Below are positions 8,694 to 18,094 of a DNA stretch of 64,000 bases, one piece after another. Numbering within the stretch: the stretch's first letter is position 1; each line of letters begins with the position of its first letter. Position numbers and translations under genes: made by a program. The notes under the pieces are model-generated. The model did not search any database and was not told the origin of the DNA. It worked only from the letters and a program-made list of their open reading frames with translations. The stretch covers positions 30,983 through 94,982 of the forward strand of contig NZ_AEJF01000121.1 in the NCBI RefSeq assembly GCF_001028175.1, written 5' to 3'. This DNA comes from Caballeronia mineralivorans PML1(12) (GTDB lineage Bacteria; Pseudomonadota; Gammaproteobacteria; Burkholderiales; Burkholderiaceae).

Positions 8694-9836
8694 ATGTCAA
8701 CCCACTCCTTCATCTCCTTCGCGGGCGTGAGCAAGACGTATGACGGCGTTCACTACGTCGTGGAAGGGCTCGACCTCGAAGTGGCGAAAGGCGAATTCGT
8801 CTCGTTGCTGGGACCTTCCGGCTCGGGGAAAACCACGACGCTGATGATGCTCGCCGGTTTCGAATCCGCGACGCAGGGTGAGATCCGCCTGAACGGAAAA
8901 CGTCTCGACGATAAACCGCCGCATCAGCGCGATATCGGCATGGTGTTTCAAAACTACGCGCTGTTTCCGCATCTGACGATCGAGCAGAACGTCGCGTTTC
9001 CGTTGTCGGTGCGGGGCATCGGCAAGACCGAACAAAAGGCGCGCGTGAAGCGCGCGCTCGAGACGGTCGAGTTGCCGCATTTGGCTTCCCGCCGGCCGTC
9101 GCAGTTGTCAGGCGGCCAGCAGCAGCGTGTCGCCCTTGCCCGCGCGCTGGTGTTCGAGCCGAGCGTGGTGCTGATGGACGAACCGCTCGGCGCGCTCGAC
9201 AAGCGGCTCCGAGAAACGATGCAATACGAAATCATGCGGCTGCATCGCGAGCTGGGGTTGACGGTGGTTTATGTGACGCATGACCAGGCGGAAGCGTTGA
9301 CCATGTCGGATCGCGTGGCTGTTTTCTCCGATGGCCGCATCCAGCAGGCAGCCACACCCACCGAACTCTATGAGAACGCGCACAACGCGTTCGTGGCGAA
9401 TTTTGTTGGCGAGAACAACGGCTTGACGGGCCGTGTGCTCGAACAGGATACAAGCTGGGCGACGCTGGAACTGCCCGATGGCGCGGTCATTCGCGGACGC
9501 TGCGGGCGCGGCCTCCGGAACGGCGAGGAAGCGATGCTGGCGCTGCGCCCCGAGCGCGCGCATTTAGCGTCCCCTGACGGTGCGCCAAGCGCTGCGGACA
9601 CCAACGTGGTGACCGCGCGCGTGGAAGAACTCGTGTATTGCGGCGACCATCACCGCGTTCACTTGAAGCTCGGCCATGGCGACAACCTCATTGTCAAAGT
9701 GCCGAATACGCAGCACCACGATCTTCCGTCTCTCGGCAGTGCAACCGCCGTGGCATGGCGCCACGACGACTGCAAGATCCTCGCAACGGCCGTGACTTAC
9801 GGCCCTGCTCCGTCCCTCACCGCAGGAGTCAACTGA
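8694..9836 (+). CDS. ABC importer ATP-binding protein (PotA type)
   Basis: A 380-residue ATPase with Walker A GPSGSGKTTTL (residues 40-50), Q-loop, signature LSGGQQQRVALARAL and Walker B VVLMDEPLGALD. The C-terminal TOBE-like regulatory domain fits the polyamine/spermidine/putrescine and Fe3+-type MOI importers. It lies 27 bp after the Rieske gene, and its stop codon ends one base before the start of the binding-protein gene. It energises the two permeases encoded downstream. Confidence 0.95.
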   Translation: MSTHSFISFAGVSKTYDGVHYVVEGLDLEVAKGEFVSLLGPSGSGKTTTLMMLAGFESATQGEIRLNGKRLDDKPPHQRDIGMVFQNYALFPHLTIEQNVAFPLSVRGIGKTEQKARVKRALETVELPHLASRRPSQLSGGQQQRVALARALVFEPSVVLMDEPLGALDKRLRETMQYEIMRLHRELGLTVVYVTHDQAEALTMSDRVAVFSDGRIQQAATPTELYENAHNAFVANFVGENNGLTGRVLEQDTSWATLELPDGAVIRGRCGRGLRNGEEAMLALRPERAHLASPDGAPSAADTNVVTARVEELVYCGDHHRVHLKLGHGDNLIVKVPNTQHHDLPSLGSATAVAWRHDDCKILATAVTYGPAPSLTAGVN

Positions 9837-9837
9837 C

Positions 9838-10902
9838 ATGAAAGCAACTATTATTCGAACCGGTCTGACGGGCATCGCCGGACTCGCCCTTGCCGCGGCG
9901 AGCCTGTTCTCCGTGACCGCGCACGCAGCCGATACCATCTCGGTCGTCACCTTCGGCGGCGCTTACGAGGCCGCGGCGAAAAAGGCATGGTTCGAGCCGT
10001 TCACGGCTGCGACCGGCATCGGCTTCTCGACCGAATCGTACGATGGCGGCCTCGCCAAGCTGTCGGCAATGGAACAGGCCAAGAACCCGACGTGGGACCT
10101 GATCGACCTTGAATCCAACGACGCGATTACCGGTTGCGATGAAGGTCTGTTGAGCAAGATCGATAAAAAATCGCTTGGCAACACTAGCGCCTTCATTCCC
10201 GGCTCGATCATGGATTGCGCGGTGGCAGCCATGGTGTGGTCGACCGTATACGCCTACGACACCACCAAGCTCAAGACCGCACCGACCACGATCAACGACT
10301 TCTTCGACCTGAAGAAATACCCCGGCAAACGCGGCTTGCGCAAGTCGCCGAAGGTGACGCTCGAATGGGCGCTGCTCGCCGACGGCGTGAAACCCGCCGA
10401 CGTCTACAAAGTGCTCGGCACACCCGCCGGCGTCGACCGCGCGTTCAAGAAACTCGACACAATCAAGTCGAGCATCGTCTGGTGGGAAGCCGGTGCGCAA
10501 CCGCCGCAACTGCTCTCCGACGGCGCAGTGGTCATGACGCAGGCCTACAACGGGCGTATAGACAATGCTGTGCATACGGACCACAAGCCGTTCGCGTCGG
10601 TGTGGGATGGCCAGGTCTACGACTTCGAATGGTGGGGTATCCCGATGGGCGCGAAGAACGCCGACGCCGCAGCGAAGTTCATTGCCGCATCCTCCACGGC
10701 GAAAAGCTATGCAGAGCTGACCAAATACATCGCTTACGCGCCGCCGCGCAAGGACTCCATTCCGCTGATCGCAAAGGAACGCCTGAACGACTTGCCGACT
10801 GCTCCTGCCAACTTCAAGCGCGCAGTGCAGATCAACGCGAGCTTCTGGGCTGATAACGCCGACCAGATCAACAAGCGCTTCCAGGTCTGGCTGACACAGT
10901 AA
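9838..10902 (+). CDS. ABC importer substrate-binding protein (PotD-like)
   Basis: A 354-residue periplasmic solute-binding protein with a clear Sec signal peptide ending near residue 30 (VTAHA/AD). The mature part begins with strand TISVVTFGGAYEAAAKKAW, typical of the spermidine/putrescine (PotD) cluster. Tryptophan- and aspartate-rich stretches near residues 210-265 fit a cation-binding pocket. It delivers ligand to the permeases encoded next. The ligand should also be the substrate of the Rieske and PhyH oxygenases if the operon is functionally coherent. Confidence 0.92.
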   Translation: MKATIIRTGLTGIAGLALAAASLFSVTAHAADTISVVTFGGAYEAAAKKAWFEPFTAATGIGFSTESYDGGLAKLSAMEQAKNPTWDLIDLESNDAITGCDEGLLSKIDKKSLGNTSAFIPGSIMDCAVAAMVWSTVYAYDTTKLKTAPTTINDFFDLKKYPGKRGLRKSPKVTLEWALLADGVKPADVYKVLGTPAGVDRAFKKLDTIKSSIVWWEAGAQPPQLLSDGAVVMTQAYNGRIDNAVHTDHKPFASVWDGQVYDFEWWGIPMGAKNADAAAKFIAASSTAKSYAELTKYIAYAPPRKDSIPLIAKERLNDLPTAPANFKRAVQINASFWADNADQINKRFQVWLTQ

Positions 10903-10910
10903 GGCGACTC

Positions 10911-12173
10911 GTGACCGTGACAGTGACCAGCAATCTGCGGGAACCGGCTGAATCATCGACCGGTCTCGACGGCCGCGCGGCGTACGACAAGACCCGCCGC
11001 CGGGCTTCGGCCCAGGCGCTCTTGCTCGCCCTGCCGCTGCTGTTGTTCCTGCTCGCCACCTTCATTGCGCCGATCGCGATCCTGCTTTCCCGGAGCGTCG
11101 AAAATCACGAGGTGCCGGTGAACCTTCCGGCGTTATCGGCGGCGCTCAATGCGTGGAACGGCGAAGGTTTGCCTGACGAGCACACCTACGCCATCCTCGC
11201 GGCCGATATGCGCCGTGCGTCGCAGGAGGGGCAACTGGGGACCGTCGCGCGGCGGCTGAATTTCTATCTGCCGGAGTTTCGCAGCTTGCTCATGCGGACC
11301 GCACGGCAGTTGACGCAGGACGCGCCGCCCGCGTGGAAGCCTGCGTTGATCGAACTCGATCCGCGCTGGGGCACGCATGACATCTGGCGCATCATGAAGC
11401 GCTCCGCCGCAACGCCTACGCCCGACTACCTGCTGGCCGCCGTCGATGCCACCGTTGCGCCGAACGGCTCACTCGCCTTCCTGCCCGCCGACAGTTCGGT
11501 GTTCCAGAGCGCGTTTGCACGCACCGTGTTGATCAGTGCGACGGTCACGCTGCTGTGTCTCGTGTTCGGTTATCCGGTCGCGTATTTGCTCGCCACGCTG
11601 CCACCGGCCAAAAGCAACCGGCTGATGCTGCTGGTGATCGTGCCGTTCTGGACGTCGCTGCTCGTGCGAACAACCGCATGGTACGTGCTGCTGCAACCGA
11701 GTGGTGTCATCAACAGCCTGCTCATGGGGATGGGTCTTGTCAGCCATCCGTTGCCGCTCTTGTTCAACCGTACCGGCGTGTTGATCGGCATGACGCATAT
11801 TCTCCTGCCCTACATGATCCTCGCGATCTATTCGGTCATGAAGGGCGTGTCGCCGGTCTACATGCGCGCGGCGCAATCGCTTGGCGCGCATCCGGTCACG
11901 GCGTTTATCCGCATCTATATGCCGCAGACCATGCCGGGTGTCGGCGCGGGCTGCTTCCTCGTCTTCGTCCTCGCGCTCGGCTACTACATCACGCCTGCCT
12001 TGCTGGGCGGTGCCGGCGATGAAATGATCAGCCAGTTGATCGCAGCGCAGACCAACGAGCAACTCAACTGGGGGCTGGCCGGCGCGTTGTCGGCGTATCT
12101 CGTGATCTTTACGGCCGTGTTCTATTTCGTGTTCAACCGGCTTGTTGGTATCGACCGGTTGCGCTTCGGCTAG
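10911..12173 (+). CDS. ABC importer permease (PotB-like)
   Basis: A 420-residue inner-membrane permease starting at GTG, 8 bp after the binding-protein stop, with AAGG upstream. It is longer than the usual 280-300 residues. After the first membrane helix (residues 38-60) a soluble insert of about 140 residues precedes the conserved permease core. The core carries the EAA-like loop (YMRAAQSLGAHPVTAF near residue 320) that contacts the ATPase. Large periplasmic insertions of this kind occur in some PotB relatives. It pairs with the permease encoded at 12202. Confidence 0.92.
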   Translation: MTVTVTSNLREPAESSTGLDGRAAYDKTRRRASAQALLLALPLLLFLLATFIAPIAILLSRSVENHEVPVNLPALSAALNAWNGEGLPDEHTYAILAADMRRASQEGQLGTVARRLNFYLPEFRSLLMRTARQLTQDAPPAWKPALIELDPRWGTHDIWRIMKRSAATPTPDYLLAAVDATVAPNGSLAFLPADSSVFQSAFARTVLISATVTLLCLVFGYPVAYLLATLPPAKSNRLMLLVIVPFWTSLLVRTTAWYVLLQPSGVINSLLMGMGLVSHPLPLLFNRTGVLIGMTHILLPYMILAIYSVMKGVSPVYMRAAQSLGAHPVTAFIRIYMPQTMPGVGAGCFLVFVLALGYYITPALLGGAGDEMISQLIAAQTNEQLNWGLAGALSAYLVIFTAVFYFVFNRLVGIDRLRFG

Positions 12174-12201
12174 TTAAAGGTAACGGAGGGGAGAAACACT
12201 C

Positions 12202-13029
12202 ATGAAAAGCCAGCGCCATCTCGTGCTCTCCGAACGCATTGCGTCGAAGTGGTTGCGCGTGCACTCCGCGCTCGTCCTGTTCTTCCTGATCGCGCCTATT
12301 CTCGCCATCGTGCCGCTGTCGTTCAACTCCGGCTCGTATTTCTCGTATCCGATGCAAGGCTTCTCGCTGCATTGGTATACGAAGGCGCTAGGCAGCAGCG
12401 ACTGGCAACGCGCGTTCGTCAACAGCATCGGCATTGGCGCTGCCTCCACGCTGCTGGCCACTTGCCTCGGCACGCTCGCGGCACTGGGCTTAAGCCGGTC
12501 GAACTTTCCGTTTCGTGCGGTCATCATGCCGCTGCTTATCTCGCCGATGATCATCCCTATCGTCGTCGTTGCGGCTGGCTTCTATCTGGTCTTCGCGCCG
12601 CTTGGGCTGGTGAATTCCTACGTCGGCGTGGTGCTCGCGCACGCGGCGCTGGGCACGCCGTTCGTGGTGATCACCGTCACGGCGTCGCTGCTTTCCTTTG
12701 ACCAGAGCCTCATTCGCGCTGCATCGGGACTGGGGGCTACGCCGTGGATTGCTTTTCGCCGCGTGACGTTGCCATTGATCACGCCGGCCGTGGCGACCGG
12801 CAGCGTCTTTGCGTTCGCTACTTCGTTCGATGAAGTCATCGTGATTCTTTTTATCGGCGGCCCGGATCAGCGGACCGTGCCGCGCCAGATGTGGAGCGGC
12901 ATTCGCGATTCCATCGATCCATCGATTCTCGCTGTAGCCACCATGCTGATCCTGTTTGCGGTGGCGCTGTTCAGCAGCATCAACTGGCTTCGCGGGCGCA
13001 GCGCGGCGGCAGCGCTGCCTGGAAGCTGA
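12202..13029 (+). CDS. ABC importer permease (PotC-like)
   Basis: 275 residues with six predicted membrane helices and the cytoplasmic EAA loop (LIRAASGLGATPWIAFRRV, near residue 172). The start is preceded by GGAGGGGAG. It completes the importer with the three preceding genes and belongs to the same binding-protein-dependent MOI family. Confidence 0.94.
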   Translation: MKSQRHLVLSERIASKWLRVHSALVLFFLIAPILAIVPLSFNSGSYFSYPMQGFSLHWYTKALGSSDWQRAFVNSIGIGAASTLLATCLGTLAALGLSRSNFPFRAVIMPLLISPMIIPIVVVAAGFYLVFAPLGLVNSYVGVVLAHAALGTPFVVITVTASLLSFDQSLIRAASGLGATPWIAFRRVTLPLITPAVATGSVFAFATSFDEVIVILFIGGPDQRTVPRQMWSGIRDSIDPSILAVATMLILFAVALFSSINWLRGRSAAAALPGS

Positions 13030-13126
13030 ATACGTTGAGGGAACCCGGTTCCTTCGCTAGCGGCAAGCGGGTTTGGACAAGGCCAAACGTGCGGTGTCGC
13101 TTGATCAATCGTCAAAGGAGAGCAGC

Positions 13127-13918
13127 ATGCTGGCCACGGAACGGGAAGTGTTTGAGCGTGACGGCGCCGCCGTCTTGCGCGGGGTGTTCACGGACTGGAT
13201 CGAACTGTTGCGCGAAGGCGTGGAGTACAACGCCACGCATCCGGGACCGTCGTTCAGGAACTACACGCCCGAGAAAACGACGGGACGCTTCTTCGGCGAT
13301 TACTGCAACTGGCAGCGCATTGAACCGTTCAGGGATTTCGTCGAACACAGTACGGCTGCGTCGGTTGCGCAGGCTTTGATGGGCTCGCAGCGCGCGCGTA
13401 TTTTTCATGAGCATGTGCTGGTCAAAGAGGCTGGCGCCGCGAAGCGCACGCCGTGGCATCACGATGAACCCTATTACTGCGTCAGCGCCGAGCAGGCCGT
13501 TAGCCTATGGATTCCGCTTGATCCGGTGCCTCGCGAAACTTGCGTCGAGTTCGTGGCCGGGTCGCATAAGTGGGGGAAGCTGTTCCGTCCGCGCAAGTTC
13601 AGCGGCGTGGCGTATGACCACAAATCGGATCGGCTCGAAGAGTTGCCGGATATCGATGCGAACCGGGATGACTATCGGATTCTCGGCTGGGATCTTGAGC
13701 CGGGCGACGCCATCGCGTTTAACTTTCATACGGTGCATGGAGCGCCGGGGAATCTCGCCAGCCAGCAATCGCGGCGGGTGGTGTCGTTCCGGTGGCTCGG
13801 CGACGGTGCGCATTATGTGGACCGTGGCGGAGAGACTTCGCCGCCCTATCCTGAGTTAATGGGCCGGCTCAAGTCCGGCGATCCGCTGCCTGAAGCGGAG
13901 TTTCCTTTTATCGTTTAG
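13127..13918 (+). CDS. Phytanoyl-CoA dioxygenase (PhyH)-family Fe(II)/2-oxoglutarate oxygenase
   Basis: A 263-residue protein counted from the ATG at 13127, which has AAAGGAG upstream; an in-frame GTG/ATG further up lacks this. Iron ligands are visible as H111-x-D113 (in WHHDEP) and H204 (in HTVHGAPGN). The arginine of the SRRVVSFRW segment should bind 2-oxoglutarate. PhyH-like enzymes hydroxylate carbon next to carboxyl, phosphonate or amine groups. Position as last gene of the Rieske/ABC operon suggests it acts on the imported compound or on the Rieske product. The substrate is not assignable. Confidence 0.88.
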   Translation: MLATEREVFERDGAAVLRGVFTDWIELLREGVEYNATHPGPSFRNYTPEKTTGRFFGDYCNWQRIEPFRDFVEHSTAASVAQALMGSQRARIFHEHVLVKEAGAAKRTPWHHDEPYYCVSAEQAVSLWIPLDPVPRETCVEFVAGSHKWGKLFRPRKFSGVAYDHKSDRLEELPDIDANRDDYRILGWDLEPGDAIAFNFHTVHGAPGNLASQQSRRVVSFRWLGDGAHYVDRGGETSPPYPELMGRLKSGDPLPEAEFPFIV

Positions 13919-14376
13919 TGCCTGGTCACGGGGGGTTTTCGTTCGCGCCTAGGCGATCACGGGGCGTTAGCCTCAAGTCTCCAGCGCCAGTAAAACCCGC
14001 CTGAAACTCTCAGCATATGCCCGATGTTGTACGACGTCATTTAACATGAAAGCAACACTTAACACCGCCTCATCCCTCTTCAGTCCCGCCATTACGCGCG
14101 AAAACTAAAATAAAGCTCAATATTTAAAAGCTCGTAGGAAATTTAACTAGTGTAAACGCTGATGTCTAGCAGGTTGCGCGAGATAAGTCATCTGACATAC
14201 GATGCGTTGACATTACGTAACCTACCTTACTTCTGCGAAATGTCGGGCACGGCGGACAAGGACTCACATCGGCCACGCGAACGAGCAACCGCCATGCATG
14301 ACAGCGCGCCGCTCTGAGCAGACAGCGGCCGCACCCACCGCGCGCAAACACAGTAACGATTGGAGAGACAACCATC
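13919..14376. other. Intergenic region with possible promoter for the MFS/lactonase/porin genes
   Basis: 458 bp without a supported gene. It becomes AT-rich from 14100. CATCTGACATACGATG (14189-14204) is a CATC...GATG interrupted palindrome and TTGACA at 14207 could be a -35 box. A short stretch near 13935 resembles the first 20 bases of the dispersed repeat but does not continue. Confidence 0.4.
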
Positions 14377-15672
14377 ATGGCGATCAAATTAAGAGGCCTG
14401 CGCTGGTGGATGATTGCCCTGCTGACGCTCGGCACGGTCATGAACTACCTTGCGCGCAGCTCGCTGAGCGTTGCCGCCCCCACGGTCATGCAGGACCTGC
14501 ATATCAGCACCGCCCAGTACGGCTGGATCACCGGCGCGTTCTTCGTGATGTACCCGCTCGGCGGCCCGCTGACGGGTTACCTGATGGACCGTATCGGCCT
14601 GCGCTTCGGCTTCCTGATCTGCGGTGTCATGTGGTCCGTCGTGTGTATCGGCCACGGCTTTGCGAACGGCTGGGTCGGCCTCTTCGTGCTGCGCGGTTTG
14701 CTCGGTCTGGCTGAAGCGTCGTTCATCCCTGCAGGCATGCGCATGGCCGCGTTCTGGTTCCCGGCACGCGAGCGTGGACTGGCTGCGGGTATCTTCAACA
14801 TCGGCACGTCGATCGGTGCAATCGCCGCGCCGCCACTGATCGCCTGGTCGATCCTCAAGTACAACTGGGAGATGGCCTTCATCATCGCAGGCTGTCTTGG
14901 CCTCGTATGGGCCGTACTGTGGATCGTCTTTTACCGGCACCCCAGCGAGCACAAAGCACTCACGTCGACGGAAGCCGCTTATATTGTTGAAGGTGAACAC
15001 GCCGAACTCTCCGACAACGGCGCCAAGCCCAACCTGCGTGCGATCTTCAAGCAACGCAACTTCTGGGGCATCGCACTGCCGCGCTTCTTCGCCGATCCGG
15101 TGTGGACCACTCTCGTGTTCTGGATGCCGCTCTACTTGCATCAGGCGCGCGGCTTCGACCTCAAGGCCATCGCCATGACCGCATGGCTGCCGTTCGTGGC
15201 GGCGGACGTTGGATGCCTGATGGGCGGGTCGATTTCGCTGTACCTCAACAAGCGCTTCAATATCGCCGTGATCAACGGCAAGCGGATCGTTTTCACGATC
15301 GGGGCCGTGATCATGACCGCGATGGCCGGCGTAGGTTACGTGAAGGATCCCGGCATGGCGATCTTCCTGCTGTGCCTCGGCGGCTTCGCGCACCAGACGC
15401 TTTCCGTCGCCGTCATCTCGATGTCCGCCGACCTGTTCCCGCGTCGTGAAGTGGCAACCGTCACGGGCTTTGCGGGTCTTTCTGCGGGACTCGGCAACCT
15501 GATTTTTACGCTCGTGATCGGCGGACTTGTCGCGACCATCGGTTACGCACCGTTCTTCGTCGCACTCGGCTTCGGCGACCTGATCGGCGTGGTCCTGCTC
15601 TGGACGCTCGTGCGGCCAGCTTTGGTCAATCGACGCACGGACGCCGGCGTACCGAGTCCCGCCAACGCCTAG
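14377..15672 (+). CDS. MFS transporter, anion:cation symporter family (sugar-acid type)
   Basis: A 431-residue major facilitator with twelve predicted helices. The N-terminal pattern NYLARSSLSVAAPTVMQDL and the MYPLGGPLTGYLMDRIGLR loop match hexuronate/galactonate/glucarate transporters (ACS family). It is followed 28 bp later by an SMP-30-type lactonase gene and then a porin gene, a set that fits uptake of a sugar acid or lactone across both membranes. No dehydratase or kinase gene is beside it. Confidence 0.9.
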   Translation: MAIKLRGLRWWMIALLTLGTVMNYLARSSLSVAAPTVMQDLHISTAQYGWITGAFFVMYPLGGPLTGYLMDRIGLRFGFLICGVMWSVVCIGHGFANGWVGLFVLRGLLGLAEASFIPAGMRMAAFWFPARERGLAAGIFNIGTSIGAIAAPPLIAWSILKYNWEMAFIIAGCLGLVWAVLWIVFYRHPSEHKALTSTEAAYIVEGEHAELSDNGAKPNLRAIFKQRNFWGIALPRFFADPVWTTLVFWMPLYLHQARGFDLKAIAMTAWLPFVAADVGCLMGGSISLYLNKRFNIAVINGKRIVFTIGAVIMTAMAGVGYVKDPGMAIFLLCLGGFAHQTLSVAVISMSADLFPRREVATVTGFAGLSAGLGNLIFTLVIGGLVATIGYAPFFVALGFGDLIGVVLLWTLVRPALVNRRTDAGVPSPANA

Positions 15673-15700
15673 CGCGCGGTTAGGGTGCAGATTAAGGACA

Positions 15701-16660
15701 GTGCAGCCAAAGCTTGCTGCACTGTCCGCCGAATACGACAGAATGAAAAATCCACAACTGGAAACACCGGTCGTCGAACGCGTGGAAGCTGCCGGTCAGG
15801 CTCCTTGCGAAGTAGGCGAAAGTCCCGTCTGGCGGGATGCGGAACAGGCGCTGTACTGGGTCGACATCCCCGCGCGCACGATCGCTCGCCTGGAGGCCGG
15901 AACAGGCAAGCGAACTGACTGGCTCCTGCCCGAAAAAGTAGCCTGCATCACCTTCGACCGGAACGGCACTGTGCTCGCGGGATGCGAGACCGGGCTCTTT
16001 GCAGTGACGCTATCGAACACGAGCGCGGCGAGCGTACGCAAGCTCGCCGCGCCGGCGTTTGCGCTGCCGGGCATGCGCTTCAACGACGGCCGCTGCGATC
16101 GCCAGGGCCGCTTCTGGGCCGGCACGATGGTGCAGGACATGGCGGCGGCCAACCCGGCGGGCGCGCTGTATCGATACGACGCTGAAGGCACGCTTTCCGC
16201 GCCCATCGTCAATGAGCTGATCGTGCAGAACGGCCTTGCGTGGTCGCCGCAAGGCACGACGATGTACCTCTCGGACTCACATCCGTCGCGCAGGCTTGTC
16301 TGGGCTTTCGATTACGACGCCGATACCGGTGAACCCCGCAACCGCCGCGTCTTCGCCGACCTGAACCGCTTCGCCGGCCGCCCGGACGGCGCTGCTGTCG
16401 ACTCGCACGGCTGCTACTGGACCTGTGCCAACGACGCCGGTTTGTTGCTGCGTTTCACGCCCGAAGGCCGGTTGGACCGGACCATCGCGCTGCCGGTCAC
16501 GAAGCCGTCGATGTGCACGTTCGGCGGTCGTGAACTCGACACGCTCTTTGTCACATCGATTCGTCCGGCGAGCGGAGCAAACGAACACGACGGTCATCTG
16601 CTCTCAGTCCGTCCGGGTGTAAGCGGCGCACCGGAATGCGGTTACGCGGGCTTTCTATAA
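15701..16660 (+). CDS. SMP-30/gluconolactonase-family protein
   Basis: Up to 319 residues of a six-bladed beta-propeller lactonase. Metal-site features are recognisable: the E of GESPVWR near residue 42, N in RFNDGRCDRQGRFWAG, N in QNGLAWSP, and D in GRPDGAAVD. Such enzymes hydrolyse sugar lactones in periplasm or cytoplasm; no signal peptide is present. The reported start is a GTG with AAGGA very close upstream; an ATG at 15743 is an alternative giving 305 residues. Linked with the MFS and porin genes. Confidence 0.88.
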   Translation: MQPKLAALSAEYDRMKNPQLETPVVERVEAAGQAPCEVGESPVWRDAEQALYWVDIPARTIARLEAGTGKRTDWLLPEKVACITFDRNGTVLAGCETGLFAVTLSNTSAASVRKLAAPAFALPGMRFNDGRCDRQGRFWAGTMVQDMAAANPAGALYRYDAEGTLSAPIVNELIVQNGLAWSPQGTTMYLSDSHPSRRLVWAFDYDADTGEPRNRRVFADLNRFAGRPDGAAVDSHGCYWTCANDAGLLLRFTPEGRLDRTIALPVTKPSMCTFGGRELDTLFVTSIRPASGANEHDGHLLSVRPGVSGAPECGYAGFL

Positions 16661-16816
16661 GGATTACCCATGATTCTGACAAGCGGCCTGAGAGGAACTG
16701 CTTAAGGCTTGGCCTGGACCTGAAACATCAGAACACGATTTGTCGTTACGTTAGCAAGAAAAACCCGCGACGTTGCTGGCCGCGTCGCAATCATTGATAC
16801 AACAAGAGGAGAAACC

Positions 16817-18028
16817 ATGCAGTCACGTCACGCCAAGAAAGCCGTATTAATCAGCCTTGCCACCCTCGCCTCGCCGGTCTTCGCTCAAAGCAGCGTGACG
16901 CTGTACGGCATTGTCGACGACTCGATTGCTTATCAAAGCAGCCAGACGTCGCTCGGCTCGACCAAAGGCGGTCGCTCCAACATAAAAATGGCTTCGGGAA
17001 TCTGGGCCGGAAGCCGCTTCGGTCTCAAGGGCGCGGAAGACCTGGGCGGCGGCACGAAGGCCATCTTCCAGCTCGAATCGGGCTTTAACATAGCGACCGG
17101 CGGCCAACAATACACGAACGCCATGTTCGGCCGGCAAGCATGGGTCGGCATGACCAACCCGACCTACGGTACGTTCACCGCGGGCCGGCAATACACGTCC
17201 TACTACTCGCTGCTGTCGCCTTATAGCCCGACGACCTGGCTTACCGGCGCCTACGGCGCGCATCCGGGCGATCTCGACGAACTGGACACGATCTATCGCG
17301 CCAACAATTCGCTCGTGTACACGTCGCCGAAGCTGCTTGGATTCACCGTCAGCGGTTCCTATTCGTTTGCCGGCGTTCCGGGCAGCGTGAACCAGGGCTC
17401 GACATGGAGCGGCGCGATCCAGTACCTCAATGGCCCGTTCGGGATCGCTGCGGGTATCACCCGGATCAACAACTCGACGCCGGGCGGCGGCGCTTTCGGC
17501 GCGGATTCCACCACAACTTCCGGCGGCCAGTCGGGCGTATCCGCGATCACGAACGGTTACCAGACCGCTCAGGCTCAGCAGCGGATTGCAGTGGCCGGCG
17601 GTTATACGTTTACGCCGACGCTGGATATCTCCTTCACTTATTCCAACGTGCAGTACATCCCCGGCATCAACTCGAGCTTCAGGACCACGGCGATCTTCAA
17701 TACGGGCGGCGCCGTCCTGCACTGGAAGGCATTGCCGCTGGTCGACCTCGCGGCGGGCTACAGCTATACGCGTGCAACGAAAGCCAACGGCATCACGAGT
17801 TCGGCGCAGTATCAGCAGTTCAACCTGTCTGAATACTATTCGCTCTCGAAACGCACCGGCCTTTATGCATTGCAAGCCTATCAGCGCGCGAACGGTAAAA
17901 CGCTCGGGACCGCTGGCGCGGGCAGCATCATCAACGCGACCGCGAGTATTGGCGATGGTTTTCAAAGCGCCCCGTCGTCGTCTCCCAGCCAGTTTGCCGC
18001 TGGCGTAGGCATCATCCACCGGTTCTGA
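16817..18028 (+). CDS. Gram-negative general porin (Burkholderia OmpC-like)
   Basis: A 403-residue outer-membrane porin with signal peptide cleaved after SPVFA (about residue 23) and mature start QSSVTLYGIVDDSIAY, the standard opening of trimeric beta-proteobacterial porins. GLKGAEDLGGGTKAIFQLES and the terminal IIHRF with C-terminal Phe, the BAM recognition signal, support this. AGAGGAG precedes the start. Probably supplies outer-membrane entry for the substrate of the preceding MFS/lactonase pair. Confidence 0.94.
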   Translation: MQSRHAKKAVLISLATLASPVFAQSSVTLYGIVDDSIAYQSSQTSLGSTKGGRSNIKMASGIWAGSRFGLKGAEDLGGGTKAIFQLESGFNIATGGQQYTNAMFGRQAWVGMTNPTYGTFTAGRQYTSYYSLLSPYSPTTWLTGAYGAHPGDLDELDTIYRANNSLVYTSPKLLGFTVSGSYSFAGVPGSVNQGSTWSGAIQYLNGPFGIAAGITRINNSTPGGGAFGADSTTTSGGQSGVSAITNGYQTAQAQQRIAVAGGYTFTPTLDISFTYSNVQYIPGINSSFRTTAIFNTGGAVLHWKALPLVDLAAGYSYTRATKANGITSSAQYQQFNLSEYYSLSKRTGLYALQAYQRANGKTLGTAGAGSIINATASIGDGFQSAPSSSPSQFAAGVGIIHRF

Positions 18029-18094
18029 TCTGACCTGATCCGGCCGCGCGGCGCGCTGCTTATGCAGTGCGCCACGTCTGGACGACGCCCGGTA

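Noticed and set aside
9829..10956. 375-codon minus-strand frame
   Set aside because: Antisense to the clear substrate-binding protein gene with signal peptide; shadow frame.
13935..13960. Fourth copy of the dispersed repeat
   Set aside because: Only about 20 bases near the repeat's start match (GGGGTTTTCGTTCGCGC); no hairpin or core follows.
14389..15393. 334-codon minus-strand frame
   Set aside because: Antisense to the MFS gene, highly charged composition, no start signal.
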